A DNA stretch of 17,181 bases from Chloroflexota bacterium (GCA_005879675.1 VBJE01000216.1:1-17181), one strand, 5' to 3'. Positions 7,454-15,419 are shown, numbered from the stretch's first letter. The notes: generated by a model from the letters alone, not told the origin. Translations and numbers: made by a program.

Positions 7454-8875
7454 GAGGCCCAGCGGCCACCACTCCAGGAAGCGGTTGTAGGTGCCGAGCG
7501 CGGCCTTGATCGCCAGCACCGCGCTGCGCAGCCTTATCGCGTCGGTGGTCGAGACCTTGCCGGTCTTGACGTCGGCCTGCAGCTCGTTCAAGAACGCGTT
7601 CAGCTGGTTGTTGGCGGCCTGTTTGTCGCCGCGGGCCGCGGAGGCCGCGGCGGCGTTGAGCTTGGCGATCAGGCTCTTCTTCTCGCCCGCGTTGAGCGAG
7701 CTGATGCCCTGAACGTAGCTCGCGATGGTGTCCAGGGCTTGCGAAGCCGTCTGCACCATGACCGTGGTCCTCGCCTGCCCGACGCCGCCGTCATCGTCTG
7801 TGACGCTGAACGTGACGGTGTAGGAACCGGAGGCGGTGTAGGCGTGGGTTGGGGACAGTCCTGACCCCGAGGCGCCGTCGCCGAAGTCCCAGCTCGCCGT
7901 GTGCGTGTCGAGCACGCCAGGGTCGGTGTAGCCGCCCCAGAACGTGATCTGCTCGCCGGGGACGATGATCCGCGGGTTGGTCAGGGCGGGGATGTAGGAG
8001 TCGATCCTCGCCGTCGGCGCCACGTTGGTGACCGTCAAGGAGAAGGTCACGCTGGCGGAGTTTCCGTGGCCGTCGCCCGCGGTGATGGTGACAGGCTGGG
8101 CGTTGACGTCATCCGCGGCGGCGATGGACCATGACCAGGTGCCGCTGCCGCCGGCCGTCACCGAGCCGGATGAGGCTGTCAAGGCCAGGGTGTCGCCGTC
8201 CGGGTCAGAGAAGGTACCTGTGTTGGTGGCGGTCGTGCCTTCGGCAAAGGTGACCGCGGGGTGGGTCGCGGCGAGGGTAGGCGCCCGGTTGACGGCGGTG
8301 GACACCCAGGCCATGAAGTCGAAGGCCTTCACGCCCGCTGGACTCATCCACGACCCGGACGACAGGTAGGCGGATCCGCCGGCGTAGGTTTCCGCGTTCT
8401 CCCAGGACCACATGAACTGGTTGGCCACCGCGGTGCAGACCACGATGGCGTACTGAGTGTTGGCGGCGACCGCGACAGGGTGCGTCAGGGGGAAGTACTG
8501 CCAGCCCGAGACGCCCCAGGTCTGGAGCGATGCCCTGGTGGTGAGCGGGTTGGTCTCATCCAGCGCGCAGGGCAGGCTGGGCTTGCCCGCGGTGGTGGAC
8601 CAGATGTTGATGTAGATCGTCGGCTGGGAGAACCCGGAGGTCGCCGAGCGGAGGGCAACCCCCGTCAGCTGGCCTGAGGACTGGGCCTTGAAGACCTGCG
8701 CCATCGCACGCTGCATGAAGCTCGAGGCCGGGAAGGCGTCCTCTTTTGTGTCGGGCGGTGAGGCAGGTAGCGTTGTGGTGGCCGAAACAGGCCCGGCCTG
8801 CGACAGCACGAGCGCCGCGGCGAACGCCGCCGCGACCACGCTCCGTCTGACACTACTCCTTAACGAAGTCTTCAC
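7451..8875 (-). CDS. Secreted multidomain protein with PKD domain and FIMAH-like C-terminus
   Basis: This is a 474-residue predicted extracellular protein. It has a clear signal peptide (KTSLRSSVRR, then SVVAAAFAAALVLSQ, cleavage likely after VSA at residue 32). Next comes a beta-rich domain (about 45-195) that resembles choice-of-anchor domains (AQVFKAQSSGQLTGVALRS, YAGGSAYLSSGSW), then an Ig/cadherin-like repeat (196-285, FSDPDGDTL), then a PKD domain (287-376) with WDFGDG at 329-334. The end (about 378-462) is a helical module of the FIMAH type (LDTIASYVQGISSLN). No enzyme motif, LPXTG signal or final membrane helix is seen, so binding or adhesion is the most likely role. The GTG at 8875 is used because it starts the signal peptide; the frame stays open further upstream, but that part overlaps the divergent permease gene and looks non-coding. 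Confidence 0.85.
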   Translation of the reverse strand: MKTSLRSSVRRSVVAAAFAAALVLSQAGPVSATTTLPASPPDTKEDAFPASSFMQRAMAQVFKAQSSGQLTGVALRSATSGFSQPTIYINIWSTTAGKPSLPCALDETNPLTTRASLQTWGVSGWQYFPLTHPVAVAANTQYAIVVCTAVANQFMWSWENAETYAGGSAYLSSGSWMSPAGVKAFDFMAWVSTAVNRAPTLAATHPAVTFAEGTTATNTGTFSDPDGDTLALTASSGSVTAGGSGTWSWSIAAADDVNAQPVTITAGDGHGNSASVTFSLTVTNVAPTARIDSYIPALTNPRIIVPGEQITFWGGYTDPGVLDTHTASWDFGDGASGSGLSPTHAYTASGSYTVTFSVTDDDGGVGQARTTVMVQTASQALDTIASYVQGISSLNAGEKKSLIAKLNAAAASAARGDKQAANNQLNAFLNELQADVKTGKVSTTDAIRLRSAVLAIKAALGTYNRFLEWWPLGL

Positions 8876-8977
8876 TTGAGCCGAATGACGCTGCCGGAGA
8901 CCGATTCCTGCGCGAATTTGCGAGGTCCTTCGAGATCCCCCAGCGCCGATCTGGCGGAACCTCTGAGTTTCGGTCGG

Positions 8978-8983
8978 CATACT
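8978..8983 (+). promoter_or_regulatory. Possible -10 box (CATACT) placed for a leaderless permease mRNA
   Basis: CATACT ends exactly 7 bases before the ATG at 8991, the distance usual between a -10 box and the transcription start, so the mRNA could begin at the A of the start codon. The 115-base gap to the divergent PKD-protein gene holds nothing else that I recognise. A GGAAC upstream at 8956-8960 is the only -35-like candidate and is weak. Confidence 0.35.
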
Positions 8984-8990
8984 TCGCCGA

Positions 8991-9921
8991 ATGAGCCTCG
9001 CCCGGCTTGCGGCGCTCGACCTTTTGCGCAAGCGCGCGGTCGCCACGGTCCAGCTCATTGGGCTGGTGACCGCCGTCGCCCTGGCGGTCGCCCTCCCCTT
9101 GATGCAGTCCGTGGCCGCGGAAGAGGGACTGCACTCCGCTCTCCGGTCGCTGGGCCCGGGCACGAACCTCGAGATCGGCGTCGACCACGTGGCCGATGCC
9201 GGCGCCTTCGACGCGTTCCAGGCGGAGACGAGCCGCGGCCTCATCCACGAAGCCGGCGACCCGCTGCCGGTGGTGGACTACCTCGAAGGCTTGCAGCAGC
9301 ACGTGGTGGTCACGGCGGGCAGCTGGCCGGTTGACGGCAAAGACGGCAACGCCTGGTGGGCGAGCGTCTCCGAGACCGGGGCCTCGCTCCTCGGGCTGAA
9401 AGTCGGCGACGTCTACTGCCTCGGGCCGACCGGCGCGTCGCGGGTGCAGCAGTTCAGCTGGTGCGCGCGCATCGGCGCGGTCTTCAAGCCTCGGAGCGCC
9501 ACCGATGCCTACTGGGCGGGACAGCCGCCAGGCACAGACCTGGCCCTGGGCCGCGGCAGCGTTTTCGACGTCGCCGCCCGTTACCCGAGCGTCGCTCTCC
9601 ACGCGGCTCAGCTTTACGTGACGGACGTCGCGCGCGTCCACGCCGCGGACGCGGACGGCATCCGTGCCCACCTGCAGCGCCTGCGCGGCGCCTACGGCGT
9701 GACTTCCAACGCGACTTTCATCACCGGCCTGGGCGACGCCATCCAGATGTTCTTGAGCCGGCTCCGCGCCCAGCAGATCCTGGCGGTCAGCGTCGAGATC
9801 GCCCTGCTGGCGGTCGCGCTGTTCGCGATCGGGTTGTCCGCCATCCACTTCCTCGACGCGCAGCGGCCGCTGGTCGGCCTGTGGCGAGCGCGCGGCGGCT
9901 CGAGGCTGCGGGCGTGGCTAC
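8991..9921 (+). CDS. FtsX-like ABC permease, N-terminal part of a frameshifted gene
   Basis: This is the first third (310 codons) of a large FtsX/MacB-type permease whose remainder continues in another frame from 9922. Such permeases work with LolD-type ATPases to move lipids, lipoproteins, peptides or drugs, or to drive extracellular partners. Visible here are a first membrane helix (VATVQLIGLVTAVALAVALPLM, about 18-39), a long extracytoplasmic domain (about 40-255), and a second membrane helix (ILAVSVEIALLAVALFAIGLSA) ending in LVGLWRARGGSRLRAWLL, the cytoplasmic loop typical of FtsX (LRARGxSR). After about 9921 this frame turns into an Arg-rich shadow that runs to a stop at 10637, so the listed end is the last plausible codon. 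ATG 8991 has no Shine-Dalgarno but a -10-like box 7 bases upstream. Confidence 0.8.
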
Positions 9922-12006
9922 TGCGCGCTGATCGGCGTCAGCGTCGTCGCCCTCATCGGCGCCAGGCTCTTCGGGGGTGCCGATGTCCTCGAGCCCGGCA
10001 TCCTCCTCACCGCCGGGCCAACCGTCGTCGCGGTCCTGGTGGCGATCGGGGCGGTGCTCGCGCTGCTCGCCGCGAACGCCACGCGGCGGACGGTGTCGGA
10101 GGCGCGAAGGACCGAGTCCCGGCCCCCGGTCACCGCATGGTGGCAGAGGCGAGGCGCCGACGCCGGCCTGGCGCTCGCCGGCATCCTGCTGATCGCCGAG
10201 TTTCGGCTTCAAGCCGCCGAGATCAGCACCAGCTCCGGACCGGATCCCCTGGGCCTCATCCTCCCAGGGGTCGCGCTCGCCATGCTCGCGTTGGCCTCGC
10301 TGCGGCTTCTTCCGCTCGTCGCCCGGCTCCTCGCCGGCGGGGTCGGCCTTGGGACACGGCTTGCGCGCTGGCGGCTCGAGCGCGAACCGCTCCAGCACGC
10401 ACGCGTGGCGCTTCTTCTTTCGTTTGCCCTGGCGCTCAGCCTGTTCACGAGCGCGTACCTGGCCACGGACCAGCGCAACGCGGTCGACCGCGCCCGCTAC
10501 ACCGCGGGAGGCGACGTTCGCGTCGGATTTGGATTCGGCACCGCGCCATCGGTGGTCGACCGCGCGATTGCGTCGGCCCCTGGCTTGGTCGCTTCCTCGC
10601 TCGTGTATCGAGACGAGGGCCGGCCGGGCCGCGCTGATATCGACGCCACCATCATGGGCGTCGACGGCTACACCTTTGCCCGGGTGGCGTCATGGCGGGA
10701 CGACTTCGCCGATCGATCGCTGGCGCAGCTGATGAGCGCCATGACGCGCAGCGACCCCGACGGCGTGGCGGTCCCGGGGCGGCCACAGGCGCTCTCGCTC
10801 TGGGTCTACAGCTCCGGCATCGACGCCACGATGAGCGCCGGCCTGCGTGGCGCGGACGGTCGGCCCATCCACGCGACCTTCGGGAGGCTGACGTTCCAGG
10901 GATGGCAGAGCCTGCAGGCGCCGCTGACCGGCCTGACCGCGAGCGATTTCCCCCTCCGGCTGCGCTCGCTTGACGTAACACCGGCCCAGCCGACCGCCGC
11001 CGGCGAGGTCGACATCAGCGAGCTGCGGGCCGGGCCGCCAGCCCCCGCGTCGCCCTTGGTCGAGGCGTTCGCCTCCCCGGATCGATGGTGGCACGAAACC
11101 ATCGGCGCATTCGGCGGGGTCGGACCCGTGACGGTCGGGCAGCGCGCCCACGACGGCAAGCCGTCGGTCCATGCGAACATCGGTCTCGGCGGGGGTGTGA
11201 TGGCGCTGCGTCCGGTGCCATCCTCGGCGCCGCTGCCGGGCATCATCTCCTCGCAGACCGCCGCAAAGCTTGGGATCGGCATCGGGCAATCCTTCCCCCT
11301 CCACATCGAGACCAACGACGTCAACGTGCGCCTCATCGGCACGACCGACTACTTCCCCACGCTCTATCCCGGCCAGGACGACTATCTCCTGCTTCCTTCG
11401 GATTCGTTGACCCAGCGCCTGCGCCGGCTGAGCGCTTACGTTTACCCGAACGAAGCCTGGTTGCGCGTGAGCGGCTCGCCGGCCGACGCCGGGGCCGCGG
11501 TCGAGAGCGCGACGCACGGCCAGGCACACGTCACCGACCGCGAGACCCTCGAGCACGCGGCGCTGAGCAGCCCGCTGCGGCTGAGCCTCGATGCGGCGCT
11601 GGTGATCGGATTTGCGGCCGCGCTGACGATGGTCGTCATCGGGTTCGGCCTGCACTTCCTCGCCGCGGCGCGAAGGCGCGTCAGCGAGTCGGCGATCATG
11701 CAGGCGAACGGGCTGCCCTGGAGCGTCGTCGACCGCGGACTGTTCATCGAGCAAGCGGTGGTGCTCGCCTACAGCCTCGCCGTCGGGGCGCTGCTCGGGG
11801 CGGTGATGGCCTGGACGATCCTGCCGGTGCTGAAGACGAGCGTCCTGCCCGAGGAGCTGATCCCGCCGACGATCGTCACCCTCGATCCCCGCACTTTGGT
11901 CGTCGCCACGATCGCCCTTCTCGCGGCGGCCGCGATCGTCGGTTGGCTGGTGATCCGTTCCGCCGGCCGCTTCCGCCTGGCCGAAGAGCTTCGGGCTCTC
12001 GCGTGA
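9922..12006 (+). CDS. FtsX-like ABC permease, C-terminal part of the same frameshifted gene
   Basis: This frame continues the permease directly (CALIGVSVVALIGARLFGG) and runs 694 codons to the TGA at 12004-12006. In order: helices at CALIGVSVVALIGA, VVAVLVAIGAVLALLA, LALAGILLIAEF and LILPGVALAMLALASLRLLPL; then a second core starting with the helix ALLLSFALALSLFTSAYLAT; a second extracytoplasmic MacB-like domain; and a final FtsX domain with helices LVIGFAAALTMVVIGFGLHFL, VVLAYSLAVGALLGAVMAW and LVVATIALLAAAAIVGWLVI. Joined with the upstream part, the protein has about 1004 residues, the usual size of two-domain FtsX permeases. There is no start codon near 9922 and the first ATG in this frame (10039) lies inside a helix, so independent translation is unlikely. 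It is followed immediately by its ATPase genes. Confidence 0.8.
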   Translation, partial: CALIGVSVVALIGARLFGGADVLEPGILLTAGPTVVAVLVAIGAVLALLAANATRRTVSEARRTESRPPVTAWWQRRGADAGLALAGILLIAEFRLQAAEISTSSGPDPLGLILPGVALAMLALASLRLLPLVARLLAGGVGLGTRLARWRLEREPLQHARVALLLSFALALSLFTSAYLATDQRNAVDRARYTAGGDVRVGFGFGTAPSVVDRAIASAPGLVASSLVYRDEGRPGRADIDATIMGVDGYTFARVASWRDDFADRSLAQLMSAMTRSDPDGVAVPGRPQALSLWVYSSGIDATMSAGLRGADGRPIHATFGRLTFQGWQSLQAPLTGLTASDFPLRLRSLDVTPAQPTAAGEVDISELRAGPPAPASPLVEAFASPDRWWHETIGAFGGVGPVTVGQRAHDGKPSVHANIGLGGGVMALRPVPSSAPLPGIISSQTAAKLGIGIGQSFPLHIETNDVNVRLIGTTDYFPTLYPGQDDYLLLPSDSLTQRLRRLSAYVYPNEAWLRVSGSPADAGAAVESATHGQAHVTDRETLEHAALSSPLRLSLDAALVIGFAAALTMVVIGFGLHFLAAARRRVSESAIMQANGLPWSVVDRGLFIEQAVVLAYSLAVGALLGAVMAWTILPVLKTSVLPEELIPPTIVTLDPRTLVVATIALLAAAAIVGWLVIRSAGRFRLAEELRALA

Positions 12007-12014
12007 GCTCGGCC

Positions 12015-12866
12015 ATGGTCGACTGCGAAGGCCTCGTCTACATCTACAAGTCGCGCCAGCTCGAGGTGGTCGCGCTCCAAGGGCTCGACCTGCACGTGGA
12101 GAGCGGAGAGATGGTGGCGATCGCGGGCCGCAGCGGCAGCGGCAAGACCACCCTGATGAACATACTGGCCGGCGTCGACGTACCAACGGCGGGCAAGGCT
12201 GTGGTCGCCGGCCACGACCTGACGCGGATGAGCGAAACCGAGCGCGATCGATACCGGCACGAGGCCGTCGGCTATCTCCTCCAGCGCTCTCAGGCCAACC
12301 TCCTGCCCCAGCTGACGGCCCTCGAGAACGTGCAGCTCGCCACATTGACCGGCCCGGCGGCGCGCGACGATCGCGCGCGACATCTGTTGGTGCGGCTGGG
12401 GCTCGGCGGGCATCTCCATGCGCGACCGGCCGCCCTGGCCGGCGGCGAGAAGATCCGCCTCGCGCTCGCGGTGGCGCTGGCCAACGGTCCAAGCGTCCTG
12501 CTTGCCGACGAGCCGACCGCCGAGCTGGACACGGCGACCGCGCACGCCGTCCTGACCGACCTCGCCTCGCTCCTCGAGGACCTCGACACCACCGCCGTGT
12601 TCGTCACCCACGACCCCGAGCTGGAGCGATTTGCCGGGCGGGTGATCCAGATCCGCGACGGCAAGACGTCGACGGAGACGAGGTGGATCGGCTCGCGCGA
12701 GGCGATGGTCGCCGACGAGCTCGTGATCATGGATCGCGCAGGACGCATCCAGCTGCCGCGCGCATTCGTCGAGAAGCTCGCGCTGAAAGAACGAGTGCGC
12801 CTGCGGCTCGAGGACGACCACATCGCGATCCTTCCGCCGGATTCAGCCGATGGCCAGCATGACTGA
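12015..12866 (+). CDS. LolD/MacB-type ABC ATPase with C-terminal AbrB-like domain
   Basis: This cytoplasmic ATPase should power the FtsX-like permease just upstream. In the 283-residue protein I see Walker A GRSGSGKTT (38-46), the Q-loop Q90 (YLLQRSQANLLPQLTALENV), Walker B VLLADE (161-166) followed by the D-loop, and the switch histidine H199 (VFVTHD). The signature reads LAGGE (141-145) instead of LSGGE/Q and is followed by KIRLALAVAL rather than QxRVALARAL, so this signature looks weakened. After the ATPase fold there is an extra segment (about 233-273, ADELVIMDRAGRIQLPRAF) that matches the SpoVT/AbrB swapped-hairpin pattern (GRIxLPxxxxxxLxLxxxxxVRLxLEDDHIAI). The ATG at 12015 gives the usual N-terminus; an in-frame GTG at 12003 overlapping the permease stop (GTGA) is the alternative. 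Its end overlaps the next ATPase gene. Confidence 0.9.
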   Translation: MVDCEGLVYIYKSRQLEVVALQGLDLHVESGEMVAIAGRSGSGKTTLMNILAGVDVPTAGKAVVAGHDLTRMSETERDRYRHEAVGYLLQRSQANLLPQLTALENVQLATLTGPAARDDRARHLLVRLGLGGHLHARPAALAGGEKIRLALAVALANGPSVLLADEPTAELDTATAHAVLTDLASLLEDLDTTAVFVTHDPELERFAGRVIQIRDGKTSTETRWIGSREAMVADELVIMDRAGRIQLPRAFVEKLALKERVRLRLEDDHIAILPPDSADGQHD

Positions 12867-13533
12867 GGCCGCCATGGTCGAACAGGTATCCAAGCACTTC
12901 GACGCGGGGCGTCGGGTCCAGGCCCTCGCCGGCGTCGACCTGCAGGTGGGCGAAGGGGAGATGGTGGTGTTGCTCGGCCGTTCAGGGGCCGGCAAGACGA
13001 CGCTGCTCAGCCTGATCGGCGGCCTCGATCGCGCGGATTCCGGGAGCATCCACGTCGGCGGGCAGGACGTGAACGCGCTGCGGGATGGCGACCTCGACCG
13101 GTTTCGGCAGCGCACCATCGGATGGGCGTTCCAGACCGCGGGCCTTCTGCCGCTGCTGACCGCTCTGGAGAACGTGTGGCTGCCGCTGGCGCTGCAAGGC
13201 AAGACAGAAAAGGAGGCGGTGGCGGAGGCGACGACGGTACTGGACGCCGTCGGCCTCGCGGAGCGCGCCGACCACCGCGCGTACGAGCTGTCAGGCGGCG
13301 AGCAGCATCGCGTGGCCCTGGCGCGAGCGCTGGCGAAGGCGCCGCTGCTCCTGCTTGCCGATGAGCCGACGGCTCAGTTGGACTCGGAGACCGCGCGGGA
13401 GATCACGACCCTGATCCGCAAGGCCGCGGACTCTGGCACGGCGGTGCTGTTCGCGACCCACGACCGCGCCGTGACTGAGTTCGCGGACCGGGTGGTGGTG
13501 ATCGAAGACGGGAGGGTGCGGGACTCGGCCTGA
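12850..13533 (+). CDS. LolD/MacB-type ABC ATPase, canonical
   Basis: This is the second ATPase of the module; it probably pairs with the upstream ATPase, or with itself, on the FtsX-like permease. All motifs are standard: Walker A GRSGAGKTT (43-51), Q-loop Q95 (WAFQTAGLLPLLTALENVWLPL), signature LSGGE (147-151) followed by QHRVALARAL, Walker B LLLADE (167-172), and switch histidine H204 (LFATHD). The 227-residue length is normal for LolD/MacB-type ATPases without extra domains. The listed ATG at 12850 overlaps the previous gene by 17 bases. ATGs at 12859 and 12874 are in frame; the one at 12874 has a GAGG five bases before it and yields the shorter N-terminus MVEQVSKHF, so it is a real alternative. 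Transport substrate cannot be read from the sequence. Confidence 0.92.
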   Translation: MASMTEAAMVEQVSKHFDAGRRVQALAGVDLQVGEGEMVVLLGRSGAGKTTLLSLIGGLDRADSGSIHVGGQDVNALRDGDLDRFRQRTIGWAFQTAGLLPLLTALENVWLPLALQGKTEKEAVAEATTVLDAVGLAERADHRAYELSGGEQHRVALARALAKAPLLLLADEPTAQLDSETAREITTLIRKAADSGTAVLFATHDRAVTEFADRVVVIEDGRVRDSA

Positions 13534-13542
13534 ACCGGGCCT

Positions 13543-13600
13543 CGAGTGTGCCGTCCGTTGGCTATCCAAGACCGTTGATAGCCAACTGGCTGCACACTCG
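13543..13600. repeat. 58-bp two-tier inverted repeat between ABC operon and tRNA-Lys
   Basis: An outer stem CGAGTGTGC (13543-13551) / GCACACTCG (13592-13600) and an inner stem GTTGGCTATC (13557-13566) / GATAGCCAAC (13577-13586) are both perfect. They are separated by a symmetrical 5+5-base internal loop and closed by a 10-base loop. It begins 10 bases after the last ABC gene, so it may end that transcript, although no T-tract follows. It could also be a dispersed repeat or a structured RNA; see findings. Confidence 0.7.
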
Positions 13601-13657
13601 GCGAACCGTGGACCCGGCTCGCGATTACCAGTCCATGGGCGGAAACTCTCACGCAAG

Positions 13658-13732
13658 TGCCGGCGCGGGGATTCGAACCCCGGACCCTCGGTTTAAAAGA
13701 CCGCTGCTCTAACCAAGCTGAGCTACGCCGGC
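13658..13732 (-). tRNA. tRNA-Lys (anticodon UUU)
   Basis: On the minus strand a complete 75-base cloverleaf folds: a 7-bp acceptor stem GCCGGCG/CGCCGGC, D-stem GCTC/GAGC with loop AGCTTGGTTA, and an anticodon arm GCGGT-CTTTTAA-ACCGA. T33 and anticodon TTT at 34-36 read Lys AAA/AAG; pair 27-43 is a G-A mismatch. The variable loop is GGGTC and the T-arm is CGGGG-TTCGAAT-CCCCG. The discriminator base is A, as usual for tRNA-Lys. The 3' CCA is not encoded (ACTT follows), so a CCA-adding enzyme is needed. Confidence 0.96.
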
Positions 13733-13745
13733 GCGCGCGCCTACG

Positions 13746-13751
13746 AATTTA
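13746..13751 (-). promoter_or_regulatory. Possible -10 box (TAAATT) of the tRNA-Lys gene
   Basis: TAAATT on the minus strand lies 13 bases before the mature tRNA 5' end, in an AT-rich spot of an otherwise GC-rich gap, which is a suitable distance for a short 5' leader. No strong -35 is seen 17 bases further upstream. Confidence 0.35.
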
Positions 13752-13813
13752 GGCGTTCGGCCGCTTCAGGCGCAGCGTGAAGCCACAAGATCAAAAACCC
13801 GCCCTCGATCGTG

Positions 13814-13819
13814 TAGCCT
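13814..13819 (+). promoter_or_regulatory. Possible -10 box (TAGCCT) for the M16 peptidase gene
   Basis: TAGCCT, preceded by GTG, ends 10 bases before the ATG at 13830. The same eight bases TGTAGCCT occur before the substrate-binding protein gene at 15981-15988. No clear -35 and no Shine-Dalgarno are present. Confidence 0.3.
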
Positions 13820-13829
13820 GCGCGCCCTG

Positions 13830-15419
13830 ATGGGCACGGTGACGGCCCCCGTACCGAAGCGCTGGAACCTCCGCGGAATCCCCGTTTTCCAGGCCGAGGT
13901 CCCCGGCCGCGTCCGGGCCGCGCTGTGTTTCCGGGTGGGCACGGCCGACGAGCCTCTCCACATGGCCGGCATCACGCACCTCATCGAGCACCTGGCGCTT
14001 TCCGGCCTCGGGACCCAGAGCTTCGAGTACAACGGGTTCGTCGACAACACCGTGACGGCGTTTCTCGTTTCGGGTACGCCGGAGCAGGTGAAGATGTTCT
14101 TCGCCCACGTGACCGCGGCGCTGCAGGCGCTGCCCAGGGAGCGCGTCGCGGTGGAGCGGCGGATCATCGAGACCGAGGCGGCCGGCCATCGCCAGTCGTC
14201 GTTCCGCGGGACGCTGAGCCTGCGCTACGGCGCCAGCGGCTTCGGGGCCGCCGACTACCGGCAGATCGGAATGATGTGGCTCACGCCCGAGGCGGTACAG
14301 ACCTGGGCGGCCAGACACTTCACCGCCGGCAACGTCGCGGCCTGGGTCGCCGGGCCGGTCATACCCGGGCTGCACGTCGACCTGCCGCCAGGACCACGGA
14401 TTCCGCCACCCGCGCTCGTGGCGAGGAGCTTTCCCGTGCCCTGCGTCACGGAGGACGGGAGCCTCGGCGCGACGATATCGATGGTGAGCCCGCGCTCCGC
14501 CGCGCTGGCCGCGGCGATGGCGATCCTCGAGCGGCGCGGCATGCAGCGCATCCGCTTCACCGAGGGCCTCAGCTACGGCGTCCAGACCAATATCGATGAG
14601 CTGGACGGCCGGACGGTCCACGCGCTCGCGACCACCGATGCCCTGCCCGAGCACGCGACCAAGGCGGCGACCGCGCTCCTGGACGTCGCCGACGTGCTGT
14701 CCCTCTCCGGCCCAGACCCCACCGAGCTCGAGTTCGTCAACTCGGCGATGGAGGAGGGCACGTCCGACCCTCAATCCGTGATCGACGAGATGCAGGGGAT
14801 GGTCCGCGCCGAGCTCCTGGGCCGCGAGCCGACGCCGTTCGAGCAGCGCCGGAAGGAAATCGCCTCTCTCGATTCACGCATGGTTGCCGCCGCCCTCAAA
14901 GTGGCGCTCGACACCGCGATCGTCGTCATCCCGTACGAGACGCAGTCGCCTCGCCCGCACTACGCGCCCTACGCGCGCTTCGACGCCCGGCCGCTGAAGG
15001 GAAGGGCGAACCCGAACGCCTTCGGCACGGGCGAGCAGCTGGTCGTCGGCGCGTCGGGGATCGCGTACTGCGACCCCGACCGGCGCGCGCACAACATCCC
15101 GTGGCCGGAGGTGGCAGTGGCCGCGCGCTGGGACGACGGCACGCGCTACCTGATCGCGCGCGACGGCACGGAGATCCTGTTCCGGCCACGCGCCTGGAAC
15201 AACCCCCAGCTCATCCTCGCCGCGATCGACACGAACACGCCGCGCGAGCGCGTGATCCAGGCAGACACGCCGAGCCCGTCGGCGGACATGCCCACACCGC
15301 CCCACCAGGAGCGACGAGGATCGATCGTGGCCGGCAGGGCTCCGATCCTCCTGGTGCTCGCCGGCCTGCTGATCGCAGCGGTTGCCGGGCTGGCGCTTCT
15401 CGCGTCCTTGCAGCGCTAA
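13830..15419 (+). CDS. M16-type zinc peptidase with C-terminal membrane anchor
   Basis: This is a predicted metalloprotease of the pitrilysin/insulinase family, 529 residues. The inverted zinc motif HXXEH is present as HLIEH (H50, E53, H54), with a likely third zinc ligand E116 in VERRIIETEAAGH. The spacing to that glutamate is about a dozen residues shorter than in typical M16 enzymes. The second M16 half-domain (about 190-370) contains MQRIRFTEGLSYGVQT, matching the substrate-binding R/Y region of the family. A beta-rich module (about 395-460) with a PH-like look follows (LVVGASGIAYCDPDRR, WPEVAVAARWDDGTRYLI); that reading is tentative. After a Pro/Ser-rich linker, one helix (ILLVLAGLLIAAVAGLALLA, about 505-525) anchors the end in the membrane. 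There is no signal peptide, so the peptidase domain should face the cytoplasm. It is coupled to the next gene (TAATG). Confidence 0.82.
   Translation: MGTVTAPVPKRWNLRGIPVFQAEVPGRVRAALCFRVGTADEPLHMAGITHLIEHLALSGLGTQSFEYNGFVDNTVTAFLVSGTPEQVKMFFAHVTAALQALPRERVAVERRIIETEAAGHRQSSFRGTLSLRYGASGFGAADYRQIGMMWLTPEAVQTWAARHFTAGNVAAWVAGPVIPGLHVDLPPGPRIPPPALVARSFPVPCVTEDGSLGATISMVSPRSAALAAAMAILERRGMQRIRFTEGLSYGVQTNIDELDGRTVHALATTDALPEHATKAATALLDVADVLSLSGPDPTELEFVNSAMEEGTSDPQSVIDEMQGMVRAELLGREPTPFEQRRKEIASLDSRMVAAALKVALDTAIVVIPYETQSPRPHYAPYARFDARPLKGRANPNAFGTGEQLVVGASGIAYCDPDRRAHNIPWPEVAVAARWDDGTRYLIARDGTEILFRPRAWNNPQLILAAIDTNTPRERVIQADTPSPSADMPTPPHQERRGSIVAGRAPILLVLAGLLIAAVAGLALLASLQR

Noticed and set aside
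8876..9244. N-terminal extension of the PKD protein by 123 codons
   Set aside because: The extension overlaps the divergent permease gene, is Arg/Ser-rich noise and would place the signal peptide inside the protein.
9905..9922. Programmed +1 frameshift in the permease
   Set aside because: No known slippery heptamer or stimulatory structure is visible; mutation or assembly error is simpler.
9922..10637. Continuation of the first permease frame to the stop at 10637
   Set aside because: It becomes Arg-rich with no membrane helices, while the other frame carries the permease sequence.
10690..12492. 600-codon minus-strand ORF opposite the permease
   Set aside because: Antisense shadow caused by high GC at third positions; no family recognised and the plus strand is clearly coding.
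13730..13740. GCGCGCGCGC run before the tRNA gene as a Z-DNA or special element
   Set aside because: Too short and expected by chance in such a GC-rich sequence; partly the tRNA 5' end itself.
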